From JBBQSN01 sp038213835 (lineage in GTDB: Bacteria; Actinomycetota; Actinomycetes; Actinomycetales; CAWJMD01), in assembly GCA_038213835.1 (NCBI GenBank), contig JBBQSN010000063.1, positions 1 through 18,566 of the forward strand: a DNA stretch of 18,566 bases, written 5' to 3'. Both the position numbers and the translations under genes were made by a program. Below the pieces are notes generated by a model. The model ran no database searches and was not told where the DNA came from. It saw nothing but the letters and a program-made list of their open reading frames with translations. This document shows positions 1 through 7,477 of this stretch, piece after piece. Position 1 is the first letter of the stretch, and the number at the start of each line of letters is the position of its first letter.

Positions 1-124
1 GACGCCGGGAGTGCTGGGCCAGCAACCGGACCAGCCGGATGTCGTTCGCCTCGGCTACGCACCGGGCCAGGGTGCGCGCCCGCAACCCCTCACCCAACCA
101 CCGCCCGACCCGCTCCGACCTCAT
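1..124 (-). CDS. DUF222/13E12-type HNH endonuclease-family protein, N-terminus only (left copy)
   Basis: This is the first 41 codons of a gene that runs off the left edge. The protein begins MRSERVGRWLGEGLRARTLA and continues into an arginine-rich helical segment. It is nearly the same as the start of the gene at the right end of the window: 9 of 124 coding bases differ, most of them silent. I assign the family from the N-terminal style and from the habit of actinobacteria to carry many near-identical DUF222/13E12 genes with a conserved upstream block. The C-terminal HNH motif that would prove it is outside the window. The ATG lies 6 nt after a TAGACT -10 box, so the transcript is probably leaderless. 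Function of the family is uncertain; an HNH nuclease is usually predicted. Confidence 0.6.
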   Translation of the reverse strand, partial: MRSERVGRWLGEGLRARTLARCVAEANDIRLVRLLAQHSRR

Positions 125-160
125 ACCTGAAGTCTAGAACCGACCTCTGACAACGGCTTT
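125..160 (-). promoter_or_regulatory. Conserved promoter block of the left DUF222-type gene
   Basis: Read on the minus strand, this block holds AAAGCCGTTGTCAGAGG, then TTCTAGACTTC, ending at the ATG. TAGACT (131-136) is placed as a -10 box 6 nt before the start codon. The TTGTCA element (148-153) is only 11 nt from it, too close to act as an ordinary -35 box, yet it is kept in both copies. 30 of 36 bases match the right copy. Confidence 0.6.
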
Positions 161-222
161 CGCCCCATCCCGGCACCACGGCAGCAGTAGACAGGCGGCG
201 CGAGAACTGCATCAGCGTGACG

Positions 223-751
223 CTATCGCCGGGACAGGAGCTCCTCCAGGATCGCCGCCGCGACTGCGCCGGTGCTGTCCTCGCTGGTGTCGAACGCCAG
301 ATGGAAAGGGATGTCCGGGAGAAGGGACCGGAACCGGGCGTGCGCCGACTCGTGGAAGTCCCACTGGCGGGAGACGCCCCGTGACTCGTCGGCGACCGCC
401 CGCTGCCAGGTCACTGCGATCGGTGCGTCGAGCAGGACCCGCAGGTGACGGACGTCGGCGGGCAGGTGACCTACGAGCAGGTCGCGTTCGTGCTGGGTGT
501 GGAACGGACCGACGGCGACGACCACGTCCACGCTCGACGCCACCCAGCGGGCCACCAGCGCGCCGTGGGCGTCGTGCACGGCGAACCACAGCCCGGTCGC
601 TGCGGCACCGGGCGCCGCCACCGTCCGCGACGTCGTCGACGTCCGCCACCACGGCGGTGAGGCCCTCACGTCCGCAGAGCTCGGCGAACGCCGCGGCGAC
701 CGTGTTCTTCCCCGACGCTATGGGGCCCGTGATCGTGACGAGAGCAGCCAT
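223..751 (-). pseudogene. P-loop kinase/AAA-type ATPase gene interrupted by a frameshift
   Basis: The product starts MAALVTITGPIASGKNTVAA, with a Walker A-like G9PIASGK15 motif (N in place of the usual S/T after K), as in small kinases of the shikimate/cytidylate kinase fold. It then reads VVADVDDVAD and loses frame near 621-624. A second frame picks up VAAPGAAATGLWFAVHDAHG and runs to 223, with motifs such as FHTQHERDLL and DESRGVSRQWDFHESAHARF. Joined, the two parts give about 175 aa, a sensible full length, so one extra or two missing bases near 622 explain the break. Both halves keep coding quality, so the lesion is recent or is a sequencing error. The start lies 3 nt after the purL stop, suggesting co-transcription with purSQL. 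The substrate is unknown. Confidence 0.75.
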
Positions 752-754
752 GGC

Positions 755-3061
755 TCAGCCGCCGAAGCGCTCCCGCAGGGGCGCCGTCCACGCCTGCCGG
801 AGCTCGCCCAGCGGGAGCCGGAAGAGCCCCTGGACCTCGAGCGACTGCTCGCCGTCGGCACCGGCGGCGTCGTCGACGACACCGATCCGCGCGTGCGCCA
901 GGCCCCGGGCGGTGCACATGTCGGTGAACCGCACCTCCTCCGAGCGGGGCACGGAGACGAGCACGCGCCCGGTCGACTCCGAGAACAGCCCTACGAACGC
1001 GTCGATGCCGTCACGCTCGCACACGTCGTCGATCCAGACCCGTGCTCCCACATCGAATCTCAGCGCGGCCTCGACCAGCGCCTGGGCCAGGCCACCGTCG
1101 GCGAGGTCGTGAGCGGCGTCGACGAGACCGTCACGGCTGCACGCCACGAGCACCTCCGCCAGCGTCTTCTCGTGCTCGAGGTCCAGCACAGGAGGCATCC
1201 CCCCGAGGTGGTCGTGCTCGGCGTGCGCCCACGCCGACCCGGACAGCTCGTCGCGCGTGGTGCCGATCAGGTAGAGGTTCTGGCCGGCCTCGCGCCAGCC
1301 CGACGGCGTGCGGCGGGTGACGTCGTCCATCACGCCGAGCACGCCGATGACGGGCGTGGGGTGGATAGCCGTCTCGCCGGTCTGGTTGTAGAGGCTGACG
1401 TTGCCACCGGTGACAGGGAGCCCGAGGGTGCGGCAACCCTCGGTGAGGCCTTCGACCGCCTGCGCGAACTGCCACATCACGTCGGGGTCCTCGGGCGAGC
1501 CGAAGTTGAGGCAGTCGGTGACGGCCATCGGCACCGCACCGGCGGTGGCCACGTTGCGGTACGCCTCGGCGAGCGAGATCTGAGCTCCGAGATGAGGATC
1601 CAGCGCGCCGAAGCGTCCGTTGCCGTCGAGCGAGACCGCGACACCGAGACCCGTCTCCTCGTCGACCCGCACGACGCCGGCGTCATCGGGCATCGCGAGG
1701 GCGGTGCCGCCCATGACGTAACGATCGTACTGGTCGGTGATCCAGGACTTGTCGGCGAGGTTCGGCCAGGCCGCCATCCGCAGCACGGTGGCACGTAGCT
1801 CCTCGCCACCGTCCGGGCGCGGCAGCGCGTCGGCGGAGTCGGCCTGCCGGGCGTCGAGCCAGCCGGGACGGGCGTAGGGGCGGTCGTAGACCGGGCCGTC
1901 GTGCGCGACGGTGCGCGGCGGCACGTCGACGACGTCCTCGCCGTGCCACTGCACGACGAGCCGACCGGTGTCGGTGACCTCGCCCACCACGGCGGCGAGG
2001 ACGTCCCACCTGTCGGTGACGGCCATGAAGGCGTCCAGCTGGTCGGGCCGCACCACGGCCATCATCCGCTCCTGCGACTCGCTCATGAGGATCTCCTCGG
2101 GCGAGAGCGAGGGGTCGCGGAGCGGGACGCGCTCGAGCCAGACGTGCATGCCGCCGTCGCCAGCGGAGGCGAGCTCGGAGGTGGCGCAGGACAGCCCGGC
2201 GCCGCCGAGGTCCTGGATGCCGTCGACCACACCGGCCGCGAACAGGTCGAGGCAGCACTCGATGAGCACCTTCTCGGTGAACGGGTCGCCCACCTGCACG
2301 GCCGGGCGCTTGGCCGGGCCGGCCTCGTCGAAGGTCTCCGAGGCGAGCACCGAGACGCCACCGATGCCGTCGCCGCCGGTTCGCGCGCCGAACAGGACGA
2401 CGAGGTTGCCCTGTCCCGTGGCGTTCGCCAGGTGGAGGTCCTCGTGCCGCAGCGCGCCGACGCACAGGGCGTTGACGAGCGGGTTGCCCTGGTAGCACTC
2501 GTCGAAGACGACCTCGCCGCCGATGTTGGGCAGCCCCAGGCAGTTGCCGTACCCGCCGACGCCTGCGACGACGCCGTGCACCAAGCGCGGGGTGTCGGGG
2601 TGGTCGACCGCACCGAACCGCAGCGAGTCCATCCCCGCGATCGGACGGGCACCCATCGCCATGATGTCGCGCACGATGCCGCCGACACCGGTGGCCGCAC
2701 CCTGGTACGGCTCGACGTAGGACGGGTGGTTGTGCGATTCGACCTTGAACGTGACCGCCCAGCCCTGGCCGATGTCGACCACGCCGGCGTTCTCGCCGAT
2801 GCCGGCGAGCATCTTGCCCACGGGGGTCTCGGTCGGCAGCGACCCGAACCGCTGCAGGTGCACCTTGGACGACTTGTACGAGCAGTGCTCGGACCACATC
2901 ACCGAGTACATCGCCAGCTCGGCCGAGGTGGGACGGCGACCGAGGATCTCGCGGATGCGGGCGTACTCGTCCGGCTTGAGCCCGAGCTCGGCCCACGGCT
3001 GCTCGGTGTCGGGCGACTCGGCGGCGCGGCCCACGGTGTCGAGCGTCGTGCTGCCTGTCAC
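755..3061 (-). CDS. purL: Phosphoribosylformylglycinamidine synthase, subunit PurL (small-type)
   Basis: PurL is the FGAR-amidating ATPase subunit of the PurSQL complex. It turns FGAR plus ATP and PurQ-derived ammonia into FGAM in de novo purine synthesis in the cytosol. The 768-aa product shows WSEHCSYKSSK (56-66), the substrate-loop motif ESHNHPS (108-114), GAATGVGGIVRD (121-132) and DLGGAGLSCATSELA (from 284). The length is typical of the small PurL that needs separate PurS and PurQ. The GTG start at 3061 overlaps the purQ stop as GTGA, and an upstream extension in this frame would only read through purQ. The order purS-purQ-purL points to one operon, and the kinase-like gene follows 3 nt downstream. 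Nothing looks truncated. Confidence 0.97.
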   Translation of the reverse strand: MTGSTTLDTVGRAAESPDTEQPWAELGLKPDEYARIREILGRRPTSAELAMYSVMWSEHCSYKSSKVHLQRFGSLPTETPVGKMLAGIGENAGVVDIGQGWAVTFKVESHNHPSYVEPYQGAATGVGGIVRDIMAMGARPIAGMDSLRFGAVDHPDTPRLVHGVVAGVGGYGNCLGLPNIGGEVVFDECYQGNPLVNALCVGALRHEDLHLANATGQGNLVVLFGARTGGDGIGGVSVLASETFDEAGPAKRPAVQVGDPFTEKVLIECCLDLFAAGVVDGIQDLGGAGLSCATSELASAGDGGMHVWLERVPLRDPSLSPEEILMSESQERMMAVVRPDQLDAFMAVTDRWDVLAAVVGEVTDTGRLVVQWHGEDVVDVPPRTVAHDGPVYDRPYARPGWLDARQADSADALPRPDGGEELRATVLRMAAWPNLADKSWITDQYDRYVMGGTALAMPDDAGVVRVDEETGLGVAVSLDGNGRFGALDPHLGAQISLAEAYRNVATAGAVPMAVTDCLNFGSPEDPDVMWQFAQAVEGLTEGCRTLGLPVTGGNVSLYNQTGETAIHPTPVIGVLGVMDDVTRRTPSGWREAGQNLYLIGTTRDELSGSAWAHAEHDHLGGMPPVLDLEHEKTLAEVLVACSRDGLVDAAHDLADGGLAQALVEAALRFDVGARVWIDDVCERDGIDAFVGLFSESTGRVLVSVPRSEEVRFTDMCTARGLAHARIGVVDDAAGADGEQSLEVQGLFRLPLGELRQAWTAPLRERFGG

Positions 3062-3750
3062 GAGGAGAGGGCTCCTTCGAGGACGGAGGTGAAGAACCGC
3101 AGGCCGTCGAGGCCGTCGGTGCCCGTGCGCGGGTCGGGGCCGAACCCGGCCTCGGTCGCGTGCTCGGGGTGCGGCATCAGGCCGACCACGTTTCCGCGGG
3201 CGTTGGAGATGCCGGCGATCGCGCGGTAGGAGCCGTTCGGGTTCTCGCCCAGGTAGCGCGCGACCACCAGGCCCTCGCCCTCGAGCCGGTCCAGGGTCGC
3301 GTCGTCGGCGACGAAGCCGCCCTCTCCGTTCTTCAGCGGGACGACGAGCTCCTCGCCCGCGGCGTAGCCGTTCGTCCAGCTCGTGGAGGTGCGCTCGATC
3401 CGCAGCCGCTGGTCGCGGCAGACGAAGGTGCGGTGGTCGTTGCGCACCAGGGCGCCGGGCAGCAGGTGCGATTCGCACAGCACCTGGAAGCCGTTGCAAA
3501 TGCCCAGCACGGGCAGACCGCCCTCGGCCGCGGCCACCAGCGGCTCCATCACCGGCGCGAACCGGGCGATGGCGCCGCAGCGCAGGTAGTCGCCGTAGGA
3601 GAAGCCGCCGGGGATGACGACGGCGTCGACCCCGTGCAGGTCGGCGTCGGCGTGCCACAGGGCTACCGCCTCCCCGCCGGCCAGCCGGACCGCGCGGGCG
3701 GCGTCCTTGTCGTCGAGCGAGCCGGGGAAGGTGACGACACCGACCCGCAT
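3058..3750 (-). CDS. purQ: Phosphoribosylformylglycinamidine synthase glutaminase subunit PurQ
   Basis: PurQ is a class I glutamine amidotransferase that hydrolyses glutamine and feeds ammonia to PurL. The 230-aa product starts MRVGVVTFPGSLDDKDAARA. It has the oxyanion-region PGGFSYGDYLRCGA (48-60), the nucleophile in GICNGFQVL (Cys85) and the catalytic His194/Glu196 in MPHPEHA. The ATG at 3750 shares one base with the purS stop (TGATG), and GAGGAGG lies 7 nt upstream inside purS, which supports this start over longer in-frame alternatives. It overlaps purL by 4 nt. This is a complete, ordinary member of the family. Confidence 0.97.
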   Translation of the reverse strand: MRVGVVTFPGSLDDKDAARAVRLAGGEAVALWHADADLHGVDAVVIPGGFSYGDYLRCGAIARFAPVMEPLVAAAEGGLPVLGICNGFQVLCESHLLPGALVRNDHRTFVCRDQRLRIERTSTSWTNGYAAGEELVVPLKNGEGGFVADDATLDRLEGEGLVVARYLGENPNGSYRAIAGISNARGNVVGLMPHPEHATEAGFGPDPRTGTDGLDGLRFFTSVLEGALSS

Positions 3751-3998
3751 CAGGGAGCCTCCTCGACCCGGACGACGTCCTCGATCACGGGGTTGCTGAG
3801 CAGGGTGGCGGCGGCCTCGCGCGCGGCGGCGAGCACCTCGGGGGTGACCTCGCCGTCGACCTCCAGCTCGAACCGCTTGCCCTGCCTCACCCCGGCGAAG
3901 GCGGTGAACCCGAGGCGGGGCAGGGCGCCGGCGATGGCCTTGCCCTGCGGGTCGAGGATCTCGGGCTTCGGCATGACGTCGACGACGATGCGTCCCAT
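3750..3998 (-). CDS. purS: Phosphoribosylformylglycinamidine synthase subunit PurS
   Basis: PurS is the small dimeric subunit that bridges PurQ and PurL in Gram-positive FGAM synthases. At 82 aa it is the usual length. The family pattern is visible: VDVMPKPEILDPQGKAIAGA, then LGFTAFAGVRQGKRFELEV, then a helical C-terminus ending LLSNPVIEDVVRVEE. The ATG at 3998 follows GGAGCAGCCCCG. It is the first gene of purSQL and lies behind a leader of about 50 nt that can fold into hairpins. The neighbouring purQ and purL genes make the call secure. Confidence 0.95.
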   Translation of the reverse strand: MGRIVVDVMPKPEILDPQGKAIAGALPRLGFTAFAGVRQGKRFELEVDGEVTPEVLAAAREAAATLLSNPVIEDVVRVEEAP

Positions 3999-4011
3999 CG
4001 GGGCTGCTCCA

Positions 4012-4062
4012 GCGGTGTGCGGGGGAGGTCGCCGGGAGGCGACCGGGCCACCGCACAGGTTA
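4012..4062 (-). promoter_or_regulatory. purS leader with nested hairpin and candidate -10 box
   Basis: On the minus strand a TAACCT box (4057-4062) fits a -10 element about 60 nt before purS; I see no convincing -35. Between it and the gene there is a perfect 7-bp inverted repeat with a 4-nt loop (GGTCGCC/GGCGACC, 4027-4044). It is enclosed by a second 6-bp pair (GCGGTG/CACCGC, 4012-4017 with 4049-4054). There is no T-run, so it is not a classic terminator. I recognise no known purine riboswitch. Confidence 0.4.
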
Positions 4063-4196
4063 GCGGCGCACGAGCACCCCCCTCGACCGGCCGTCCGTCA
4101 CGGGGCAGGCACTCGCAGCGATGTCCATGGCGACGGCCTCGGTGCCGGCCAGCGGTCCAGGTGGCCGGTGCGGGTGGCAGGTGCGACCGTGACGGC

Positions 4197-4859
4197 ATGC
4201 GGATCACCCACCTCGGACACGCCTGCCTGCTGGTCGAGGTCGCCGGACGTCGAGTCCTGGTCGACCCAGGGGCCTTCAGCCGCGACTGGCACGTGCTGCC
4301 CGACCTCGACGCCGTGCTGATCACCCACCAGCACCCGGACCACGTCGACGCCGAGCGGCTCCCGACCGTGCTGGCGGGAAGCCCCGGGGCCCGGGTCCTG
4401 GTCGAGGCTGCACTCGCCGACGACGTCACGCTGCTGGGCCTGGACGAGGGCGACGAGCGGGTTGCGGGGTTCTCCCCCGGCGACCGCGTCGACCTCGGCG
4501 GCGTCGTGGTCGAGGGCGTGGGCGGACGGCACGCCGTCATCCACGACGACGTCGACCGGATCGGCAACGTCGGCCTGCTGCTGCGGGCAGACGGCGAACC
4601 GACCCTGTTCCACCCCGGCGACGCCTACGAGTACGCACCCGACGGCGTCGACGTGCTCGCTGTGCCCCTGGTGGCGCCCTGGGCCGCGTTCAAGGAGACG
4701 GTCGAGTTCGTCCGCGCCGTGGCGCCACGCGGGGTCATCCCGATCCACGACGCGCTGCTCTCGCCCGTCGGCCGCGGGCTCTACGTCAAGCAGCTCACGG
4801 CCCTCGGGGGCGCACCCGTGCAGGACCTCGCGGGCGCCGGCACCATCGAGATGAGCTGA
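4197..4859 (+). CDS. MBL-fold metal-dependent hydrolase
   Basis: This 220-aa protein belongs to the metallo-beta-lactamase superfamily (Lactamase_B_3/UPF0173-like). It opens MRITHLGHACLLVEVAGRRV and has LVDPGAF (21-27) and the metal-binding T43HQHPDH49 motif. A later FHPGDAYEY supplies a metal-ligand aspartate, and PIHD lies near the C-terminus. The fold suggests hydrolysis of a cytosolic substrate with one or two metal ions; the substrate cannot be told. The ATG at 4197 is chosen because the family begins with this M-[KR]-[IL]-T-H-x-G pattern. An in-frame extension upstream to 4017 is low-complexity arginine-rich sequence. It is divergent from purS and is followed 5 nt later by the Ddn-like gene. 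Confidence 0.9.
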   Translation: MRITHLGHACLLVEVAGRRVLVDPGAFSRDWHVLPDLDAVLITHQHPDHVDAERLPTVLAGSPGARVLVEAALADDVTLLGLDEGDERVAGFSPGDRVDLGGVVVEGVGGRHAVIHDDVDRIGNVGLLLRADGEPTLFHPGDAYEYAPDGVDVLAVPLVAPWAAFKETVEFVRAVAPRGVIPIHDALLSPVGRGLYVKQLTALGGAPVQDLAGAGTIEMS

Positions 4860-4864
4860 GCCGG

Positions 4865-5332
4865 ATGGGTTCTCGCCTCTACGACGCCGGTGTCGTCGTG
4901 AGCATGACCACGATGACCGTCGTCCACCGAGTGGTCGACCGCCTCTCCGGCGGTCGGGTCGGTCGTCGCGTCGCCGGCGCCCCGGTCGTCTGGCTGACCG
5001 TGACCGGACGCAGGTCGGGGACCGAGCAGCGGGTGCCGGTCGTCGCAGCCCGCGACGGGGACGGTCCGGCCGCGCCCTACCTGGTGGCGGGCTCGCGCGG
5101 CGGCACGGAGAAGACCCCGGCCTGGGCCTGGAACCTGCGCGGCCACGCCGAGCGCGACGACCCGGCAGCCCTGGTCGACGGCGAGCAGACCCGCTCGGTC
5201 GACGTCACCGAGCTCAGCGGCACCGACCGCGACCGCGGCTACGAGCAGATGGTGCGCGCCTACCGCGGCTTCGCCGGGTACCAGAGCCACACCGACCGCA
5301 CCATCCCCGTCTTCCGACTCACCCCGCGCTGA
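4865..5332 (+). CDS. Nitroreductase/quinone reductase family protein (Ddn-like, DUF385)
   Basis: The 155-aa product matches the deazaflavin (F420)-dependent nitroreductase family. LTVTGRRSGTEQRVPV (44-59) is the family hallmark, followed by LVAGSRGGTEKTPAWAWNL (73-91) and a C-terminal YQSHTDRTIPVFRLTP. Known members reduce quinones or nitro compounds with F420H2, and some bind membrane lipid substrates. Whether this one uses F420 is inference. The start at 4865 lies 5 nt after the upstream hydrolase stop, so the two are probably co-translated. A second ATG about 13 codons in could be the true start. It converges on yjbQ with a 29-nt gap. Confidence 0.88.
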   Translation: MGSRLYDAGVVVSMTTMTVVHRVVDRLSGGRVGRRVAGAPVVWLTVTGRRSGTEQRVPVVAARDGDGPAAPYLVAGSRGGTEKTPAWAWNLRGHAERDDPAALVDGEQTRSVDVTELSGTDRDRGYEQMVRAYRGFAGYQSHTDRTIPVFRLTPR

Positions 5333-5361
5333 CCGTCACGGGGGCAGCAGCCGGCGAGCAC

Positions 5362-5766
5362 TCAGCCGGCGACGAAGGAGAGCCGCACCTGGCGGTCGGG
5401 GTTGTCGACGTTGGTGTCGACCAGGCAGATGCTCTGCCAGGTGCCGAGCGCCAGCCGCCCGTCCAGCACGGGGACGGTGGCGTACGGGGGGACCAGCGCC
5501 GGCAGGACGTGGTCGCGCCCGTGACCCCGGCTGCCGTGCCGGTGCCGCCACGTGGTGTCGCGCGGCAGCAGGTGCTCGAGCGCGGTGAGCAGGTCGTCGT
5601 CGCTGCCCGCCCCGGTCTCCAGGAGGGCGACCCCCGCGGTCGCGTGCGGCACGAACACGTGCAGCAGGCCGTCCCGCTCCTCGGCGACGAACGCCGCGCA
5701 CTCCTTCGTCAGGTCGACGACGGCCGGCTGCGACCCGGTGCGGACGCGCAGCACCTCGGACCTCAT
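5362..5766 (-). CDS. YjbQ/UPF0047 family protein (secondary thiamine-phosphate synthase-like)
   Basis: The 134-aa product has the UPF0047 layout: a beta-rich N-terminus, FVPHATAGVALLE (38-50) with the conserved His41, a WRHRHG stretch and GRDHVLPAL with the second histidine group, then LGTWQSICLVDTN (107-119). Escherichia coli YjbQ has weak thiamine-phosphate synthase activity, but the physiological role is not known. Its ATG overlaps the purC stop (ATGA), so it is translated after purC; the pairing with a purine gene may be only operon convenience. It is complete at the usual length. Confidence 0.9.
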   Translation of the reverse strand: MRSEVLRVRTGSQPAVVDLTKECAAFVAEERDGLLHVFVPHATAGVALLETGAGSDDDLLTALEHLLPRDTTWRHRHGSRGHGRDHVLPALVPPYATVPVLDGRLALGTWQSICLVDTNVDNPDRQVRLSFVAG

Positions 5767-6665
5767 GCGAACGTCCGTCCGGTGAGCCGGAGGTAGGCCT
5801 CGACGTAGCGCGCGCGGGTGCGCTCGACCACTGCGTCGGGCAGCGGTGGGGGCGGGACGTCGTCGGCACGGTCCCAGCCCGAGTCCGGACCGGTGAGCCA
5901 GTCGCGCACCACCTGCTTGTCGAACGAGGCCTGCGCGCGTCCGGGCTCGTGGTCCTCGGCCGGCCAGAACCTCGAGGAGTCGGGGGTGAGCACCTCGTCG
6001 CCCAGGACGAGGAGCCCGGTGGCGGGGTCGTGACCCAGCTCGAGCTTGGTGTCGGCGAGCAGGATGCCGCGCTCGCGCGAGATCCCTTCTGCCAGCGAGT
6101 AGATCGCGAGCGTGAGGTCGCGCAGCCGGTGCGCCAGCCCGTCCCCCACGGTGCCGGCCACCTGCGCCAGCGAGACGTTCTCGTCGTGCTCGCCGAGCGC
6201 GGCCTTGGTCGCGGGGGTGAAGAGCGGCTCCGGCAGCCGCGAGCCGTCGACCAGGCCAGGGGGCAGCGGATTGCCGCACACCTCGCCGGTGGCTCGGTAG
6301 TCGGCCAGCCCCGACCCCGTGAGATAGCCGCGCGCCACGCACTCCACCGGCACCATCTCGAGCTTGCGGCACAGCATCGCGCGCCCCTGCACCTCGTCCG
6401 GCACGTCGGTGCCCAGCAGGTGCGTCCCGAGCGGGCCCTCGACGCTGCCGACCCGGCCGTCCAGCTGCTCGAACCACCACAGCGTCAACGCGGTGAGCAC
6501 CCGCCCCTTGTCGGGGATCGGCGTCGGCAGCACGTGGTCGTACGCGCTCACCCGGTCGCTCGCGACGACGAGCACCTCGTCCGGCCGGTCGGCGCGGGTG
6601 TACAGATCACGCACCTTGCCCGAGTACGTGTGCGTCCAACCGGGCAGCGTCGGGGCCTCGTCCAC
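5763..6665 (-). CDS. purC: Phosphoribosylaminoimidazole-succinocarboxamide synthase (SAICAR synthetase)
   Basis: PurC joins CAIR and aspartate with ATP to make SAICAR, the eighth step of IMP synthesis. The 300-aa protein shows YSGKVRDLY (14-22), DRVSAYDHVLPTPIPDKG (37-54), ECVARGYLTGSGL (108-120), LADTKLELG (203-211) and DEVLTPDSSRFW (223-234), all core motifs of the family. I chose the GTG at 6665 (MDEAPTLPGWTHTYSGK) because it gives the normal N-terminus and has GGGAG about 9 nt upstream. Reading further upstream would run into the divergent deacetylase gene. It is followed by yjbQ with a 4-nt overlap. It lies on the same strand as purSQL but is separated from it by two plus-strand genes. 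Confidence 0.97.
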   Translation of the reverse strand: MDEAPTLPGWTHTYSGKVRDLYTRADRPDEVLVVASDRVSAYDHVLPTPIPDKGRVLTALTLWWFEQLDGRVGSVEGPLGTHLLGTDVPDEVQGRAMLCRKLEMVPVECVARGYLTGSGLADYRATGEVCGNPLPPGLVDGSRLPEPLFTPATKAALGEHDENVSLAQVAGTVGDGLAHRLRDLTLAIYSLAEGISRERGILLADTKLELGHDPATGLLVLGDEVLTPDSSRFWPAEDHEPGRAQASFDKQVVRDWLTGPDSGWDRADDVPPPPLPDAVVERTRARYVEAYLRLTGRTFA

Positions 6666-6696
6666 CCGGGGAGTCTCCCAGACGTGGACGCATGCC

Positions 6697-6725
6697 TGGA
6701 CGGGGAGATCCCCGGTGCCTAACGT
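6697..6725 (+). promoter_or_regulatory. Leaderless-type promoter with internal dyad, deacetylase gene
   Basis: TGGACG (6697-6702) and TAACGT (6720-6725) are spaced by 17 nt, and the -10 box ends 7 nt before the ATG at 6733. A perfect 6-2-6 dyad, CGGGGAGATCCCCG (6701-6714), fills the start of the spacer and overlaps the -35 box, so it could be a repressor operator. It also lies in the region that must drive purC on the other strand. Confidence 0.5.
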
Positions 6726-6732
6726 CGGGGGC

Positions 6733-7476
6733 ATGAGCGAGAACCCGTCCGGCCCGCCGTCCCTGCCGCCGTTGGACGAGTCGTTCGAGCGGGTGCTGTG
6801 CATCGCGGCCCACCCGGACGACCTGGAGTACGGCACCGCTGCCGCGGTGCACCGGTGGACGCAGCAGGGCAGGACCGTCACCTACCTGCTCGCGACACGG
6901 GGCGAGGCGGGCATCGACACGATGCCGCCGTGCGAGGCCGGACCGGCGCGCGAGCAGGAGGAGCGCGACGGCGCCGCGGTCGTGGGGGTCGACGTGGTCG
7001 AGTTCCTGGACTACGCGGACGGCGTGATGGAGCCGACACTGGATCTGCGGCGCGACATCTGCCGGGCGATCCGGCGGCTGAAGCCGGACGTCGTCGTCAC
7101 CGGGACCCAGGAGCTGCGGTTCCGTCCGGGGATGTCGAACCAGGCCGACCACCGAGCGGTCGGCACCGCCGTCCTCGACGCCGCCAAGGACGCCGGCAAC
7201 CGCTGGATCTTCCCCGAGCTGGTCGATGAGGGGTTCGAGCCGTGGAAGGGCCTGAAGGCGGTGCTGATGACGCCGTCGGCCTACGCCACGCACTTCCTCG
7301 ACGTCACGGGGCACCTGGAGCCGGCGATCGCCTCGCTCGAGGCCCACCGGGCCTACAACGACGCACTCCCGGACGACTTCCCGAAGCCGCGCGAGCTGGT
7401 CACCTCGATCCTCGAGATGGGCTCGGCGGCGGCCGGCGTCGAGCACGCCCTCCTGTTCGAGGTCTTCGCGAACTGA
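6733..7476 (+). CDS. PIG-L/LmbE family deacetylase (MshB/Mca-like)
   Basis: This 247-aa protein is a zinc-dependent N-acetylglucosaminyl deacetylase family member. The zinc motif AAHPDDLEYG (25-34) is clear, and the third ligand fits His140 in NQADHRAVG. Family members include MshB and Mca, which act on mycothiol precursors or conjugates, but also enzymes of lincomycin and teicoplanin pathways. The exact substrate is not decided here. The C-terminal part (ATHFLDVTG, LEAHRAYNDALP) is typical of the MshB/Mca-like branch. The ATG at 6733 is chosen because of the -10 box 7 nt upstream. It ends 1 nt before the convergent soxR stop. Confidence 0.9.
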   Translation: MSENPSGPPSLPPLDESFERVLCIAAHPDDLEYGTAAAVHRWTQQGRTVTYLLATRGEAGIDTMPPCEAGPAREQEERDGAAVVGVDVVEFLDYADGVMEPTLDLRRDICRAIRRLKPDVVVTGTQELRFRPGMSNQADHRAVGTAVLDAAKDAGNRWIFPELVDEGFEPWKGLKAVLMTPSAYATHFLDVTGHLEPAIASLEAHRAYNDALPDDFPKPRELVTSILEMGSAAAGVEHALLFEVFAN

Positions 7477-7477
7477 A

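Noticed and set aside
1901..3229. Long plus-strand ORF of 442 codons opposite purL
   Set aside because: It is a GC-skew shadow of purL/purQ; its sequence has no recognisable domain and purL is certain on the other strand.
4012..4062. Known purine or PRPP riboswitch ahead of purS
   Set aside because: The leader is too short and lacks the three-way junction of purine riboswitches; only simple nested hairpins are seen.
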